In this document: positions 16,907 through 25,722 of the stretch, piece by piece
Position numbering within the stretch: the stretch's first letter is position 1
Layout of the letters: the number at the start of each line of letters is the position of its first letter
Source of the DNA: Providencia rettgeri
Lineage (GTDB): Bacteria > Pseudomonadota > Gammaproteobacteria > Enterobacterales > Enterobacteriaceae
Assembly: GCF_023205015.1 (NCBI RefSeq)
Contig: NZ_CP096258.1
Span: 3,410,001 to 3,474,000 of the forward strand
DNA: 64,000 nt
Direction of reading: 5' to 3'
Notes under the pieces: generated by a model
The model's database searches: none
Told to the model about the DNA's origin: nothing
Seen by the model: the letters and a program-made list of their open reading frames with translations, nothing else
Position numbers and translations under genes: made by a program

Positions 16907-18682
16907 ATGTGCATAACAAAACAAAATAGGCGTCATGTCATTCAATCCGCTAAAGGTGAAAAACCTTTTGACCTTTTACTTGCTAATGCCAATATTGTCG
17001 ATATGGTCACAGGTGAAGTTCGCCTTGCAGATATCGGGATAACCGACAACCTAATTGCTAGCGTTCATCCTACAGGAACTCGTACTGATGCAAATGAAAC
17101 CCATGATTTATCTGGCTATTTCATTTCACCCGGCTTAATAGACACTCACGTCCATTTAGAGAGCTCACACTTACCCCCTGCTCGTTATGCAGAAATAGTT
17201 CTAGCTCAAGGAACAACAGCTGTTTTTTGGGACCCCCATGAACTTGCCAATGTATTAGGTTTAGAAGGTGTACGTTATGCTATTGATTCTAGCCGAAATT
17301 TGCCGCTAGATGTTATGGTTGCAGCCCCTTCATCAGTGCCATCAACACCTGGCTTAGAAATGTCTGGTGCGGATTTTGCTGGGAATGAAATGTCAACCAT
17401 GCTGAGTTGGCCGGAAGTCCGCGGTGTGGCTGAAGTTATGGATATGTTTGGTGTGCTCCATGGCAGTGATAGAATGGAAGAAATTTTAAATGCAGGAATT
17501 ACATCAGGCAAACTTATAGAAGGCCATGCAAGAGGTTTAAAAGGGGCTGATCTCCAAGCTTATCTGGCGGCTGGCGTCACCTCTGATCATGAATTAACTT
17601 CGGCTGAAGATGCCCTTGAAAAGCTGCGTGCAGGTCTTACGTTAGAAATTCGAGGCTCACATCCTTATCTCCTTCCCGATATTGTTGCCGCATTAAAATC
17701 TTTACCTCATTTATCATCACAAATTACGGTATGCACAGATGATGTGCCGCCCGACATGTTGATTGAAAAAGGAGGAATTATTGCGTTGCTAAACCTTTTA
17801 ATCGAGCATGGAATGCCGGCAACTGACGTACTGCGCTTTGCCACATTCAATGCGGCAATACGCCTACAACGCCATGACCTTGGCCTGATTGCAGCGGGGA
17901 GAAAAGCAAATTTAGTCATTTTCGATTCATTGGAAATATTAAGAGCACAAGCTGTGTATGTATCAGGACAAAAAATTGCAGAAAACAACCAACTTATTAA
18001 TACGTTAAGTATCCCTGATAATATTTTACCACCACGCGATACCATGCGACTTTCGCCAATAACCCCAAATGATTGCACATTAAAAATTGATGAAATCAAT
18101 AATGGTAGCGCGCGTTTACGTCACATTCGTGGAGCACGCTTTACCCAGTGGGGAGAAATTGACGTACAAATCAAAAATAGCGTGGTACAACTGCCGAATA
18201 ATTTCAGTCTTATTCGAGTTCAGCACCGTCACGGCCGCCACGATGCTTTACCTCAAATAGCCTTACTTGAGGGTTGGGGGGAATTACGCGGAGCCATTGC
18301 AACTAGCTATTCGCACGATTCACATAACCTCGTTGTGCTTGGTCGTGATCCTGATGATATGGCCACTGCCGCTAATTTATTAATCGAAAGTGGTGGAGGT
18401 ATGGCGTTAGTACAAAATGGCAAGGTTTTAGCTCATGTCGCTATGCCAATTGCCGGTATGTTATCTGATTTACCCGCAACTGAACTAGCCGCTCAATTTC
18501 GTCAATTACGTGAATTAAGTAGTCAAATCGCAGATTGGGAGCCGCCATATCGAGTCTTTAAAGCCATTGAAGGAACTTGTCTTGCATGCAATGCGGGACC
18601 GCATTTAACTGATTTAGGATTAACTGATGGAACAACGCGTCAAATCGTTAACGCAATCATCCATACTGTTAAGCACGCTTAG
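16907..18682 (+). CDS. ade: Adenine deaminase
   Basis: Hydrolyses adenine to hypoxanthine and ammonia for purine salvage or nitrogen supply; a metal-dependent amidohydrolase. From the ATG at 16907 it is 591 aa (E. coli Ade 588). Metal-binding motif DTHVHLESSH; AQGTTAVFWDPHELANVLG and TSDHELTSAEDALEKLR are family signatures; the C-terminal region is GTCLACNAGPHL. The open frame extends to an ATG at 16829, but that segment covers a PurR operator. The adenine permease gene follows after 41 bp with its own good SD, so the two form an operon. Likely under both PurR and the divergent LysR regulator. Confidence 0.96.
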   Translation: MCITKQNRRHVIQSAKGEKPFDLLLANANIVDMVTGEVRLADIGITDNLIASVHPTGTRTDANETHDLSGYFISPGLIDTHVHLESSHLPPARYAEIVLAQGTTAVFWDPHELANVLGLEGVRYAIDSSRNLPLDVMVAAPSSVPSTPGLEMSGADFAGNEMSTMLSWPEVRGVAEVMDMFGVLHGSDRMEEILNAGITSGKLIEGHARGLKGADLQAYLAAGVTSDHELTSAEDALEKLRAGLTLEIRGSHPYLLPDIVAALKSLPHLSSQITVCTDDVPPDMLIEKGGIIALLNLLIEHGMPATDVLRFATFNAAIRLQRHDLGLIAAGRKANLVIFDSLEILRAQAVYVSGQKIAENNQLINTLSIPDNILPPRDTMRLSPITPNDCTLKIDEINNGSARLRHIRGARFTQWGEIDVQIKNSVVQLPNNFSLIRVQHRHGRHDALPQIALLEGWGELRGAIATSYSHDSHNLVVLGRDPDDMATAANLLIESGGGMALVQNGKVLAHVAMPIAGMLSDLPATELAAQFRQLRELSSQIADWEPPYRVFKAIEGTCLACNAGPHLTDLGLTDGTTRQIVNAIIHTVKHA

Positions 18683-18723
18683 AAAACTATAAATATCAAA
18701 AATAATAATAGGAGAGCCAATTA

Positions 18724-20067
18724 ATGGCTGACAATTCAATAGATAAGCCAACATCAGGGAGTTGGCTGGAAAGATGCTTTGCTTTACGTGAGCGTGGAAG
18801 TTCAGTGAAAACAGAGTGTTTAGCCGGAATTACTGGTTTTTTAGCCGCGGCTTACCTTCTTGTGGTGATCCCCGGTTTACTTGCCGCTGGAGGGATGGAT
18901 AAAGGCGCAGCAACCACTGGAACGATTATTGTCTTCGTTATTGCCAGTTTATTAATGGCATTCTACGCAAACTTACCCTTTATTGTTGGCCCCGGTATCG
19001 GAGGCTCTGTTCTTGTCGGAATTACTCTCGCGGGTAGTGAAGGCATTGACTGGCAAATAGGGCTAGGCATTGCTTGTTGGTCAGGGATCTTATTTTTTCT
19101 ATTAACTAAATTTGGCTTGCGTGAAGTCGTTACACGCTCTGTCCCTCAATCAATTAAACTCGGATTAACTGCATCAATTGGTCTTTTCGTTGCCGTTTTA
19201 GGCTTTCGAAATGCAGGATTAGTCCTCGCTAACCCAAAAACAAATGCATTAATGCTTGGTGATTTCCTTTCTCCTGGAGCGTTAGTCGCACTCGCAGGCT
19301 TTTTCATTGCCATTGCTCTACAAGCTCGCAAAATACCAGGCGGAATTTTATGGGCAATTTTATTTGCCACCCTTTTGGGTATTCCATTTGGCGTCACAAA
19401 ATTACCTGAAAGTTTTATTGGTATTCCACATTCTGTTGCCCCTGTCTTAGGCCATGTTGATTTAATTGGCGCACTAAATATCGCGTTTCTCCCTTTCTTA
19501 TTTGTCTTTTTTGCCGCTGAATTTTTTTCAACGATGGGAACAACATTAGCCGTTGGCGGAGAAGCCGGTTTATTAGATAAAGAAGGTAATATGCCAAATA
19601 TTAACCGCCCTTTTATCGTTGATTCTATTGCTGCTGCATTAGGCCCGTGGGTAGGTATTCCTGCGGCAACTGCACTCATTGAGTCCTCCGCTGCCGCAGA
19701 AGCTGGGGGTAAAACAGGTATGACTGCCCTTGCTGCTGCCTTTATGTTTTTATTAATGCTGTTATTTACGCCTATCGCATTAATGATCCCAGCCCAAGCC
19801 ACAGCTCCAGCGCTCATTTTAATTGGACTAAATATGTTTAGTGGCTTACGAAAAGTGGACTTAGGCAATTTTACTGATGGCTTACCAGTATTAATGATGG
19901 TGATGATTACATTAATCGCTAATAGTTTTGGTACGGGTATCGCCGGTGGGTTGCTATTCTATATCTTAATTAAAGCCGTTGCTGGCAAGTGGAGAGAAAT
20001 TCCAATTAGCTTGTGGATCCTTGCAGTACCTCTTGTTTATTATTTCTCAACATTAGTAAAACACTAA
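18724..20067 (+). CDS. Adenine permease, AzgA/NCS2 family
   Basis: Inner-membrane purine:proton symporter, 447 aa with about 12-14 helices. AzgA-type signatures: ECLAGITGFLAAAYLLVVIP near the N-terminus, the loop PFIVGPGIGG, and FFSTMGTTLAVGGEAGLLD followed by the GIPAATALIESSAAAEAGG stretch in the C-terminal half. SD AGGAGA lies upstream of the ATG. Placed after ade, it most likely imports adenine; AdeP or PurP of E. coli are the closest functional counterparts. A bidirectional terminator follows. Confidence 0.93.
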   Translation: MADNSIDKPTSGSWLERCFALRERGSSVKTECLAGITGFLAAAYLLVVIPGLLAAGGMDKGAATTGTIIVFVIASLLMAFYANLPFIVGPGIGGSVLVGITLAGSEGIDWQIGLGIACWSGILFFLLTKFGLREVVTRSVPQSIKLGLTASIGLFVAVLGFRNAGLVLANPKTNALMLGDFLSPGALVALAGFFIAIALQARKIPGGILWAILFATLLGIPFGVTKLPESFIGIPHSVAPVLGHVDLIGALNIAFLPFLFVFFAAEFFSTMGTTLAVGGEAGLLDKEGNMPNINRPFIVDSIAAALGPWVGIPAATALIESSAAAEAGGKTGMTALAAAFMFLLMLLFTPIALMIPAQATAPALILIGLNMFSGLRKVDLGNFTDGLPVLMMVMITLIANSFGTGIAGGLLFYILIKAVAGKWREIPISLWILAVPLVYYFSTLVKH

Positions 20068-20080
20068 TACCACGAGTGCC

Positions 20081-20113
20081 AGAAAAGCCGATTTTTCCAC
20101 TGTCGGCTTTTCT
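20081..20113. terminator. Bidirectional terminator between adenine permease and ridA
   Basis: Perfect 11-bp stem (AGAAAAGCCGA, 20081-20091, with TCGGCTTTTCT, 20103-20113). T-runs on both strands serve the two convergent genes. Confidence 0.85.
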
Positions 20114-20125
20114 ATTCTAATAAAT

Positions 20126-20530
20126 TTAGTTCAAAACTGCATGAGCTTCTATTTCTATTAACCATTCCGGTAAGGAAAGCCCTGAAACAATAACCCAAGA
20201 AGATGCAGGTGGCATATTTGGAAATTTTTCTTTTAATGCTCGCGCAATATCAGCTTGTTCCTCATGGCTGTTAAAGCCCTCTTTGATATAAATACGTAGC
20301 ATAGCCACATGAGATAAATCGCCACCGGCCTCATGCAGTACATGTTCAATATTCATTAATGATTGCACAGTTTGTTCGTAAATTCCGCCAGCAACCGTTT
20401 CTTCCACAGCATTCACACCAACCTGGCCTGATAGAAATAATTGTCGGGTTCCCGTTGTTTCTACGGCTTGGCTAAAGCCATACTGCAAAGAATTAAAGAC
20501 AGATGCTGGATTTATCGATTTTTTAGTCAT
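20126..20530 (-). CDS. RidA-family protein
   Basis: Rid (YjgF/YER057c/UK114) proteins hydrolyse reactive enamines and imines or act on related intermediates. The 134-aa frame begins at the ATG at 20530 (GGA at 7 nt); the longer frame upstream lacks family similarity. Motifs: QLFLSGQVGVNA, VLHEAGGDLSHVAMLRIYI and a terminal WLIEIEAHAVLN. The catalytic Arg of true RidA is normally in a PxRxx(F/V/A) segment; here that region reads PPASSWVIV, so it belongs to another Rid subgroup and deaminase activity is uncertain. Monocistronic, convergent with the permease gene. Confidence 0.85.
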   Translation of the reverse strand: MTKKSINPASVFNSLQYGFSQAVETTGTRQLFLSGQVGVNAVEETVAGGIYEQTVQSLMNIEHVLHEAGGDLSHVAMLRIYIKEGFNSHEEQADIARALKEKFPNMPPASSWVIVSGLSLPEWLIEIEAHAVLN

Positions 20531-20657
20531 TTTTGTTCCATCGTGAATAAAACAGTAAGGCAGTATAAGACCTTTTCTTTTCAATTCATTAAAGATCAGG
20601 CAAACGTTATTTGATTGGTATTAAAAAAGCATCAAAAGACACACTGGCTATGTGCAT

Positions 20658-21419
20658 CTAAGAATAAACACGAATACGCTCAGCTAAATAGTTCGCACAC
20701 AAGGTGACTTCCACCTGTTGATTTTCCCAATCAACAGAAATACCAGTTAAATAGGCCTTTTTCGCTACCAGTAACACCGAGGCCAATTCCACTGGCATGA
20801 GTTCTATTGCCCAAATGGCAGCCTCATCCTTTGATATAAATAGTCCCGTTTCCATGGTGTGCCACATGCGTGCTAATGTCAGTAAAACATTACGCTCATC
20901 ACCTTTTAGAGATAACTCTAAATTAGGGAGTGAATCTAACATAGCTCGGCGAATATCATGCAGGCCAACAATAGGTAAGCCGTATATTTCCTTGTGCCAT
21001 AAACTTACTGCTTCTTGTGACGCTTGGGCTAACATTAATGTGAATTCAGGGTCTTGAGTTTGTCCTTCAAATACCCCTTGCTCGTACTCTGTACGTAACC
21101 ACTCTCCATAAATTAATTCACATTTTGCAGGATAAGAAAGCATGTTTAATTCACTTGTTAAGAATACAACAATTTCCAGTGGTCGCCGGCCTTTTGGATC
21201 AATCGGATATAAGCCCGAAATATCCATTAAATCTCGTACAAGTTGTTCACGGCAAAAATCAGTCACGGGGCTATCAATCACCACAAGTAAATCAATATCA
21301 CTCATTGGCCGTAACCCACTAGAAACAGAGGAACCGTGTAGATAAACTGCAATTAATGAATCAGAAAAATGTTTTCGCAGAATAACCAATGCTTGTTCTG
21401 CTTGGGGGGGAGTCACCAT
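20658..21419 (-). CDS. Chromosomal AadA-type aminoglycoside nucleotidyltransferase
   Basis: ANT(3'')-like protein of 253 aa, similar over its whole length to AadA enzymes that adenylylate streptomycin and spectinomycin. Nucleotidyltransferase motif: HGSSVSSGLRPMSDIDLLV with the catalytic aspartates. The acceptor-side acidic segment and helical C-terminal domain carry GDERNVLLTLARMW and DEAAIWAIELMP, also typical of AadA. No integron attC site or integrase is nearby, and the gene sits among housekeeping genes, so it appears intrinsic. Two ATGs (21422 and 21419) are possible; AGGAG is 7 nt before the second. Resistance is inferred, not shown. Confidence 0.88.
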   Translation of the reverse strand: MVTPPQAEQALVILRKHFSDSLIAVYLHGSSVSSGLRPMSDIDLLVVIDSPVTDFCREQLVRDLMDISGLYPIDPKGRRPLEIVVFLTSELNMLSYPAKCELIYGEWLRTEYEQGVFEGQTQDPEFTLMLAQASQEAVSLWHKEIYGLPIVGLHDIRRAMLDSLPNLELSLKGDERNVLLTLARMWHTMETGLFISKDEAAIWAIELMPVELASVLLVAKKAYLTGISVDWENQQVEVTLCANYLAERIRVYS

Positions 21420-21724
21420 CATATCGCTCCTATCATATTTAATGATACTAATACTATTATAAATAGTAATTAAAATAATAATTTTAATAAAAGCAATAAC
21501 TAAATCACTGACTTATTTTTATGATATAAATAAATTGGTTAAAAACCAAGCTATAATATTTAAATAGAATTACACTATTATTTTAATGGATAATATTCGC
21601 ATTCGTTTCACTGAGGTTAAAAGCAATTAATCGTTCAGATACTGAGCCCAAATGACATGTCCAAGACATCAATTTTCATTTGAATTATTAAATAAACTAA
21701 AAGCTCATTCTACATCATGTAGCA

Positions 21725-21885
21725 TTACTCCTCTTCTTCTACAATTGCTAAGCGTCTTACATGCGACACATCACACTTCTCATCATTTATATTGAATACG
21801 GCTTTATAACCACGAGATAAAACCAGTGCAAATATTAATCACCACATAAATGATACCCAAATACACACAAAACAGAAAAAACCAT
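21725..21885 (-). pseudogene. Possible small membrane-protein gene with two single-base lesions
   Basis: On the minus strand, conceptual removal of one T from each of two short T-runs joins an ATG at 21885 to a stop at 21725. The result is a 52-residue frame: a hydrophobic helix (FLFCVYLGIIYVVINI) followed by SRGYKAVFNINDEKCDV and HVRRLAIVEEEE. The C-terminal part is convincingly protein-like. No ribosome-binding site is obvious and no family was assigned. It is the only coding-like stretch in the 670-bp gap before gltS. Confidence 0.28.
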
Positions 21886-21966
21886 AATTAACAACTAGTT
21901 AAATTAAAAATAAATAATTTACTACGGGATTTAATGACTCGACAAATGAAAAAATAAGAATGTCGC

Positions 21967-21984
21967 AGTTAACTAAAAGTTATA
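21967..21984 (+). promoter_or_regulatory. Shared LysR-type motif upstream of gltS
   Basis: AGTTAACTAAAAGTTATA, 113-130 bp upstream of the gltS ATG, occurs identically at 24377-24394 before the dadA-like gene. A related copy (TGTTAAACAAAAGTTA) starts 38 bp further on at 22005. Likely an activator site for the LysR protein encoded between the two targets. Confidence 0.6.
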
Positions 21985-22096
21985 GATACCCAAACAAAAC
22001 TCATTGTTAAACAAAAGTTACGCAAAGTAATTTAATTTATCGCTAATGTTAAATAACAACGGTGAAAGTTCTGGTAAACTAACTTGAGGTAAAATA

Positions 22097-23302
22097 ATGA
22101 TCCTAGATGCCAGCTACACTTTATTAGTCGCTTGTTTGGCGCTATTGATTGGTATGTTTGTTGTAAAATACACTCCTTTTCTACAAAAAAACCATATTCC
22201 TGAAGCCGTTGTTGGCGGTTTTATTGTTGCTATCATCCTATTAATTGTCGATAAAACAGCAGGATACTCATTTACTTTTGATGCTTCACTACAAAGCATT
22301 TTAATGATTACGTTCTTTTCATCAATTGGATTGAGCTCAGATTTTTCGCGTTTAATAAAAGGCGGTAAGCCACTTGTCTTATTAACTATTGCGGTGACTA
22401 TCTTAATTACGATTCAAAATACCGTTGGTATGGGAATGGCAGTCATGCTTAACGAAAGTCCATTTATTGGTTTAATTGCAGGCTCAATCACACTTACGGG
22501 TGGTCACGGCAACGCAGGAGCTTGGGGACCAATACTGGCTGATAAGTATGGCGTGACTGGTGCTGTTGAATTAGCTATGGCATGTGCAACCCTAGGTTTA
22601 GTATTAGGTGGGTTAATTGGCGGCCCTGTTGCTCGTCATTTATTAAAAAAAGTTTCAATCCCTAAAAGCACTGAACTCGAAAAAGAAACAATCGTCGAAG
22701 CTTTCGAACAACCAAGTGTTAAACGAAAAATTAATGCCAATAATGTTATTGAAACCATCTCAATGCTGATTATCTGTATTGTTGTCGGTGGCTATATTAG
22801 TGAGTTTTTTAAAGATACTGTCATGCAATTACCAACCTTTGTTTGGTGCTTATTTGTCGGTATTATTATTCGTAACGTCTTAACCCATGTATTTAAGCAT
22901 GAAGTTTTTGAACCAACTGTTGATGTTTTAGGTAGCGTTGCCTTGTCATTATTCTTAGCAATGGCGCTAATGTCCTTAAAATTCGGTCAACTAGCCAGTA
23001 TGGCAGGCCCTGTTCTAATTATTATTGCCGTACAAACCGTGGTTATGGTTCTATTTGCAACGTTTATTACCTTTAGAATGATGGGCAAAGATTATGATGC
23101 AGTTGTTATTAGTGCTGGGCACTGTGGGTTTGGAATGGGAGCAACACCAACCGCAATAGCAAATATGCAAACAGTCACTAAAGCATTTAGTCCTTCTCAT
23201 AAAGCCTTCTTAGTGGTACCAATGGTCGGTGCATTTATTGTCGATATTTCAAATAGTATCTTAATTAAAATCTTTCTCGAAATTGGTACGTACTTTACCT
23301 AG
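22097..23302 (+). CDS. gltS: Sodium/glutamate symporter
   Basis: GltS imports glutamate (L and, in E. coli, D) with sodium. The 401-aa length equals that of E. coli GltS. The two inverted-repeat halves each carry the GGHG-type pore loop: SITLTGGHGNAGAWG in the first half, and VISAGHCGFGMGATPTAIANM in the second. SD TGAGGTAA precedes the ATG. It is followed by a strong terminator and then the LysR gene. A motif shared with the dadA promoter suggests co-regulation. Confidence 0.95.
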   Translation: MILDASYTLLVACLALLIGMFVVKYTPFLQKNHIPEAVVGGFIVAIILLIVDKTAGYSFTFDASLQSILMITFFSSIGLSSDFSRLIKGGKPLVLLTIAVTILITIQNTVGMGMAVMLNESPFIGLIAGSITLTGGHGNAGAWGPILADKYGVTGAVELAMACATLGLVLGGLIGGPVARHLLKKVSIPKSTELEKETIVEAFEQPSVKRKINANNVIETISMLIICIVVGGYISEFFKDTVMQLPTFVWCLFVGIIIRNVLTHVFKHEVFEPTVDVLGSVALSLFLAMALMSLKFGQLASMAGPVLIIIAVQTVVMVLFATFITFRMMGKDYDAVVISAGHCGFGMGATPTAIANMQTVTKAFSPSHKAFLVVPMVGAFIVDISNSILIKIFLEIGTYFT

Positions 23303-23314
23303 CGCACAATCATA

Positions 23315-23360
23315 AAGGCCAGGCTATAACCTATGTATATAGCCTGGCCTTCGCTTTTTT
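23315..23360 (+). terminator. gltS terminator
   Basis: Perfect 14-bp stem (AAGGCCAGGCTATA with TATAGCCTGGCCTT), 9-nt loop, then CGCTTTTTT; 12 bp after the gltS stop. Confidence 0.92.
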
Positions 23361-23435
23361 ATCTCTTTTTAATTTATACCGCCAAATTTCCTTCACCATT
23401 TTCAGTACAAAATGAAGAGTTGTTCAGATTAATTT

Positions 23436-23467
23436 GTATTAATTCGGTAGAATATGCGAATTAATAC
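23436..23467. promoter_or_regulatory. 11-bp inverted repeat before the LysR gene
   Basis: GTATTAATTCG (23436-23446) and CGAATTAATAC (23457-23467) are perfect complements separated by 10 bp, ending 46 bp before the lysR start. A repressor or autoregulation site is likely; the regulator is unknown. Confidence 0.5.
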
Positions 23468-23513
23468 CAACAGTCGGTTTCTGTGAGTAAAGGCAAATAA
23501 TAGGTTTCTGAAA

Positions 23514-24386
23514 ATGAAATTAAGGCATCTCGATATTTTTTATGCGGTCATGACCTGTGGTTCTTTAACCCGTGCAGCGGAGGTTTTACATATATCACAA
23601 CCTGCGGCAAGTAAGGCCTTAAAACATGCAGAGCAACAACTTGGCTTAGTCTTATTCCAGAGAATAAGAGGAAAATTAATTCCGACTGCTGAGGCAAACC
23701 TACTATTTGAGGAAGCCAAAGAAGTTTATCATAATTTAGATAGGCTCAGAATTTTAGCACAAAATTTATCACGTGACCCACAAGGTAAATTAGCCATTGG
23801 CTGCTTACCTAGCTTAGGGCTGAACTTAGTACCTGAAGTAACCGCACAATTTATAAAAAAACATCCCAATATCAAACTCACGATCGGTACACATCATACA
23901 ACGGATATTCTACAACTATTAACTCAACAAGATCTCGATATTGGTATTGGCTTTAATCTTGAAATTGAAGGGGGGATTACTGTTCTACCCATTGCGGATA
24001 TCCCATTGGTTTATGTGGATAGCAAATTACCACTACACTCCCCTGTGTCCCTCACTGATATCGACCAAGAGCGTTGGATCCACCCTGGGTCTGATTCCTT
24101 ATCTCAGCTATTACAAAAACGTCATGAGTTTGCAGAGTCAAATATTAGTGTGCACACCTACCATATGGCAGCAGAATTTGTCCAAGCTGGATTAGGCTGC
24201 AGTATTACCGATATTTTTTCAGCCGAGCACACATTACCTGAATCGATGATTTATCCATTACAGGAAGGTTTACACCTTGCCGTATCTGTTTTTCATCGAG
24301 CTGATAAGCCATTAACCAAAGCTGCACAGAATTATGTTAACACCTTGGCATCCACACTCGAAAAAAGAAATAAAGTAGTTAACTAA
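23514..24386 (+). CDS. LysR-family regulator of the gltS/dadA cluster
   Basis: A 290-aa LysR protein: HTH at residues 1-60 (MKLRHLDIFYAVMTCGS; LHISQPAASKALKHAE), then the effector domain (GKLAIGCLPSLGLNLVPEV; DLDIGIGFNL). It lies between gltS and the dadA-like gene, all on one strand but separated by terminator or promoter sequence. An exact 18-bp motif occurs before both neighbours. The inferred role is amino-acid-responsive control of these targets. Its own promoter region carries an 11-bp inverted repeat. Confidence 0.9.
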   Translation: MKLRHLDIFYAVMTCGSLTRAAEVLHISQPAASKALKHAEQQLGLVLFQRIRGKLIPTAEANLLFEEAKEVYHNLDRLRILAQNLSRDPQGKLAIGCLPSLGLNLVPEVTAQFIKKHPNIKLTIGTHHTTDILQLLTQQDLDIGIGFNLEIEGGITVLPIADIPLVYVDSKLPLHSPVSLTDIDQERWIHPGSDSLSQLLQKRHEFAESNISVHTYHMAAEFVQAGLGCSITDIFSAEHTLPESMIYPLQEGLHLAVSVFHRADKPLTKAAQNYVNTLASTLEKRNKVVN

Positions 24387-24394
24387 AAGTTATA
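24377..24394 (+). promoter_or_regulatory. Shared LysR-type motif upstream of the dadA-like gene
   Basis: AGTTAACTAAAAGTTATA, identical to the copy before gltS. It overlaps the last codons of the lysR gene and lies 85-102 bp before the dadA ATG. Confidence 0.6.
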
Positions 24395-24478
24395 CTCTGG
24401 TAATGAAAACTCAATTGTTTAGTTAGCTTATTCACCGTTAAATAATAACATCTTGGTTTTTATAGGTTACGGATTATT

Positions 24479-25720
24479 ATGACTAAACATGTGGTGGTTA
24501 TTGGCGCAGGTGTTATTGGTTTAAGCACCGCCTATGCATTAATTAAAGCAGGCCAAACCGTAACATTAGTTGAATCAGATACCGATGTCGGTATGCAAAC
24601 CAGTTTTGCTAACGGTGGGCAGCTCAGCTATCGCTATGTATCTCCCCTTGCTGATGCAGGTGTTCCTTTACAAGGCTTACGCTGGATGGGAAAAAGTGAC
24701 TCACCTTTAAATTTAAAAATAATGCCTTCATTACAACAATGGTCTTGGCTAGCGCAATTCACATTAGCTTGTAACCGTAAAACCAATAAAGTTAATGGTG
24801 CCCATCTTTTACGTTTATCACTCCTGAGCCAAGAAATAATGAATAAATGGCGTAGCAATGGTGATATCGCTGATTTTGCTTGGGAGAAATCAGGGAAATT
24901 AATTATCCACCGTGATAATAAAAGTTTCCAAAAAGCCAGTGAAACGGTTAATAAACAATTTCAAAAAGTATTAACGCCCGCTGAAATTGTTGAACTAGAG
25001 CCTTCTTTAAAAAATATACAGTCTCAGCTAGTAGGTGCAATATATGCCCCTGATGATGAGAGCGCTGATTGTTATTTATTCTGTAAAAATCTACTGCAAT
25101 ATTTACTCACACAACCTAAATTTAAACTTTGTTTGCAGCACAGTGTTAAATCTTTCATTACACAAAATAACGAAATCACTGGAATAGCGACTCACCAGGG
25201 AACGATCCAAGCTGACGATTTTATTGTTTGTGCAGGAAATGGCAGCCGCGAATTATTAAAACCACTGAATATTAATGCTCCTATTTTAGGGTTAAAAGGG
25301 TATAGCCTCAGTGTTGAATACCCACAAACTGAGCATATTGTTCCGAAAATTAACGTTACCGATTACGCCAATAAAATTGTCTATGCCAAACTGAATGACC
25401 AACTACGCATTGCTGCAATGGTTGATATTGGCTATGACAATCAAGGTTTACGTGAAAATAGAATACAAGCACTCAAAAATATTATAAAAAATACCTTCCC
25501 TGAATTACCCCAAATTAACGATGCTGAAAGTTGGTGTGGCTTACGCCCCTCAACACCAAAAGGCCCTCCTCTATTAGGAAAAACTGCCTATAAAAATTTA
25601 TGGCTTAATATTGGACACGGTAGTTTAGGGTTTACTCTTGCCGCAGGCAGCGCGGAAATATTAACCCAGCTGATAACAGAACAAACATCCCCCATTTCTT
25701 TAACTGGATTAACGAGGTAA
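24479..25720 (+). CDS. FAD-dependent D-amino-acid dehydrogenase (DadA family)
   Basis: Membrane-associated flavoprotein family that oxidises D-amino acids to 2-oxo acids and ammonia through an imine, passing electrons to quinone. 413 aa. FAD-binding GxGxxG near the start (VVIGAGVIGLSTAYAL), the DadA-like segment SFANGGQLSYRYVSPLADAG, and a C-terminal flavin region (SWCGLRPSTPKGPPLLG; NIGHGSLGFTLAAGSAE). The ridA gene follows after 2 bp, matching the imine product. It is only moderately like E. coli DadA, so it may not be D-alanine specific. Neighbouring gltS would allow D-glutamate as substrate; the oxo-acid decarboxylase further on suggests aromatic or branched D-amino acids. Confidence 0.87.
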   Translation: MTKHVVVIGAGVIGLSTAYALIKAGQTVTLVESDTDVGMQTSFANGGQLSYRYVSPLADAGVPLQGLRWMGKSDSPLNLKIMPSLQQWSWLAQFTLACNRKTNKVNGAHLLRLSLLSQEIMNKWRSNGDIADFAWEKSGKLIIHRDNKSFQKASETVNKQFQKVLTPAEIVELEPSLKNIQSQLVGAIYAPDDESADCYLFCKNLLQYLLTQPKFKLCLQHSVKSFITQNNEITGIATHQGTIQADDFIVCAGNGSRELLKPLNINAPILGLKGYSLSVEYPQTEHIVPKINVTDYANKIVYAKLNDQLRIAAMVDIGYDNQGLRENRIQALKNIIKNTFPELPQINDAESWCGLRPSTPKGPPLLGKTAYKNLWLNIGHGSLGFTLAAGSAEILTQLITEQTSPISLTGLTR

Positions 25721-25722
25721 TC

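Noticed and set aside
19146..19868. 240-aa minus-strand open frame within the adenine permease gene
   Set aside because: It is a shadow frame antisense to a well-supported membrane protein, without protein-like motifs or its own start signals.
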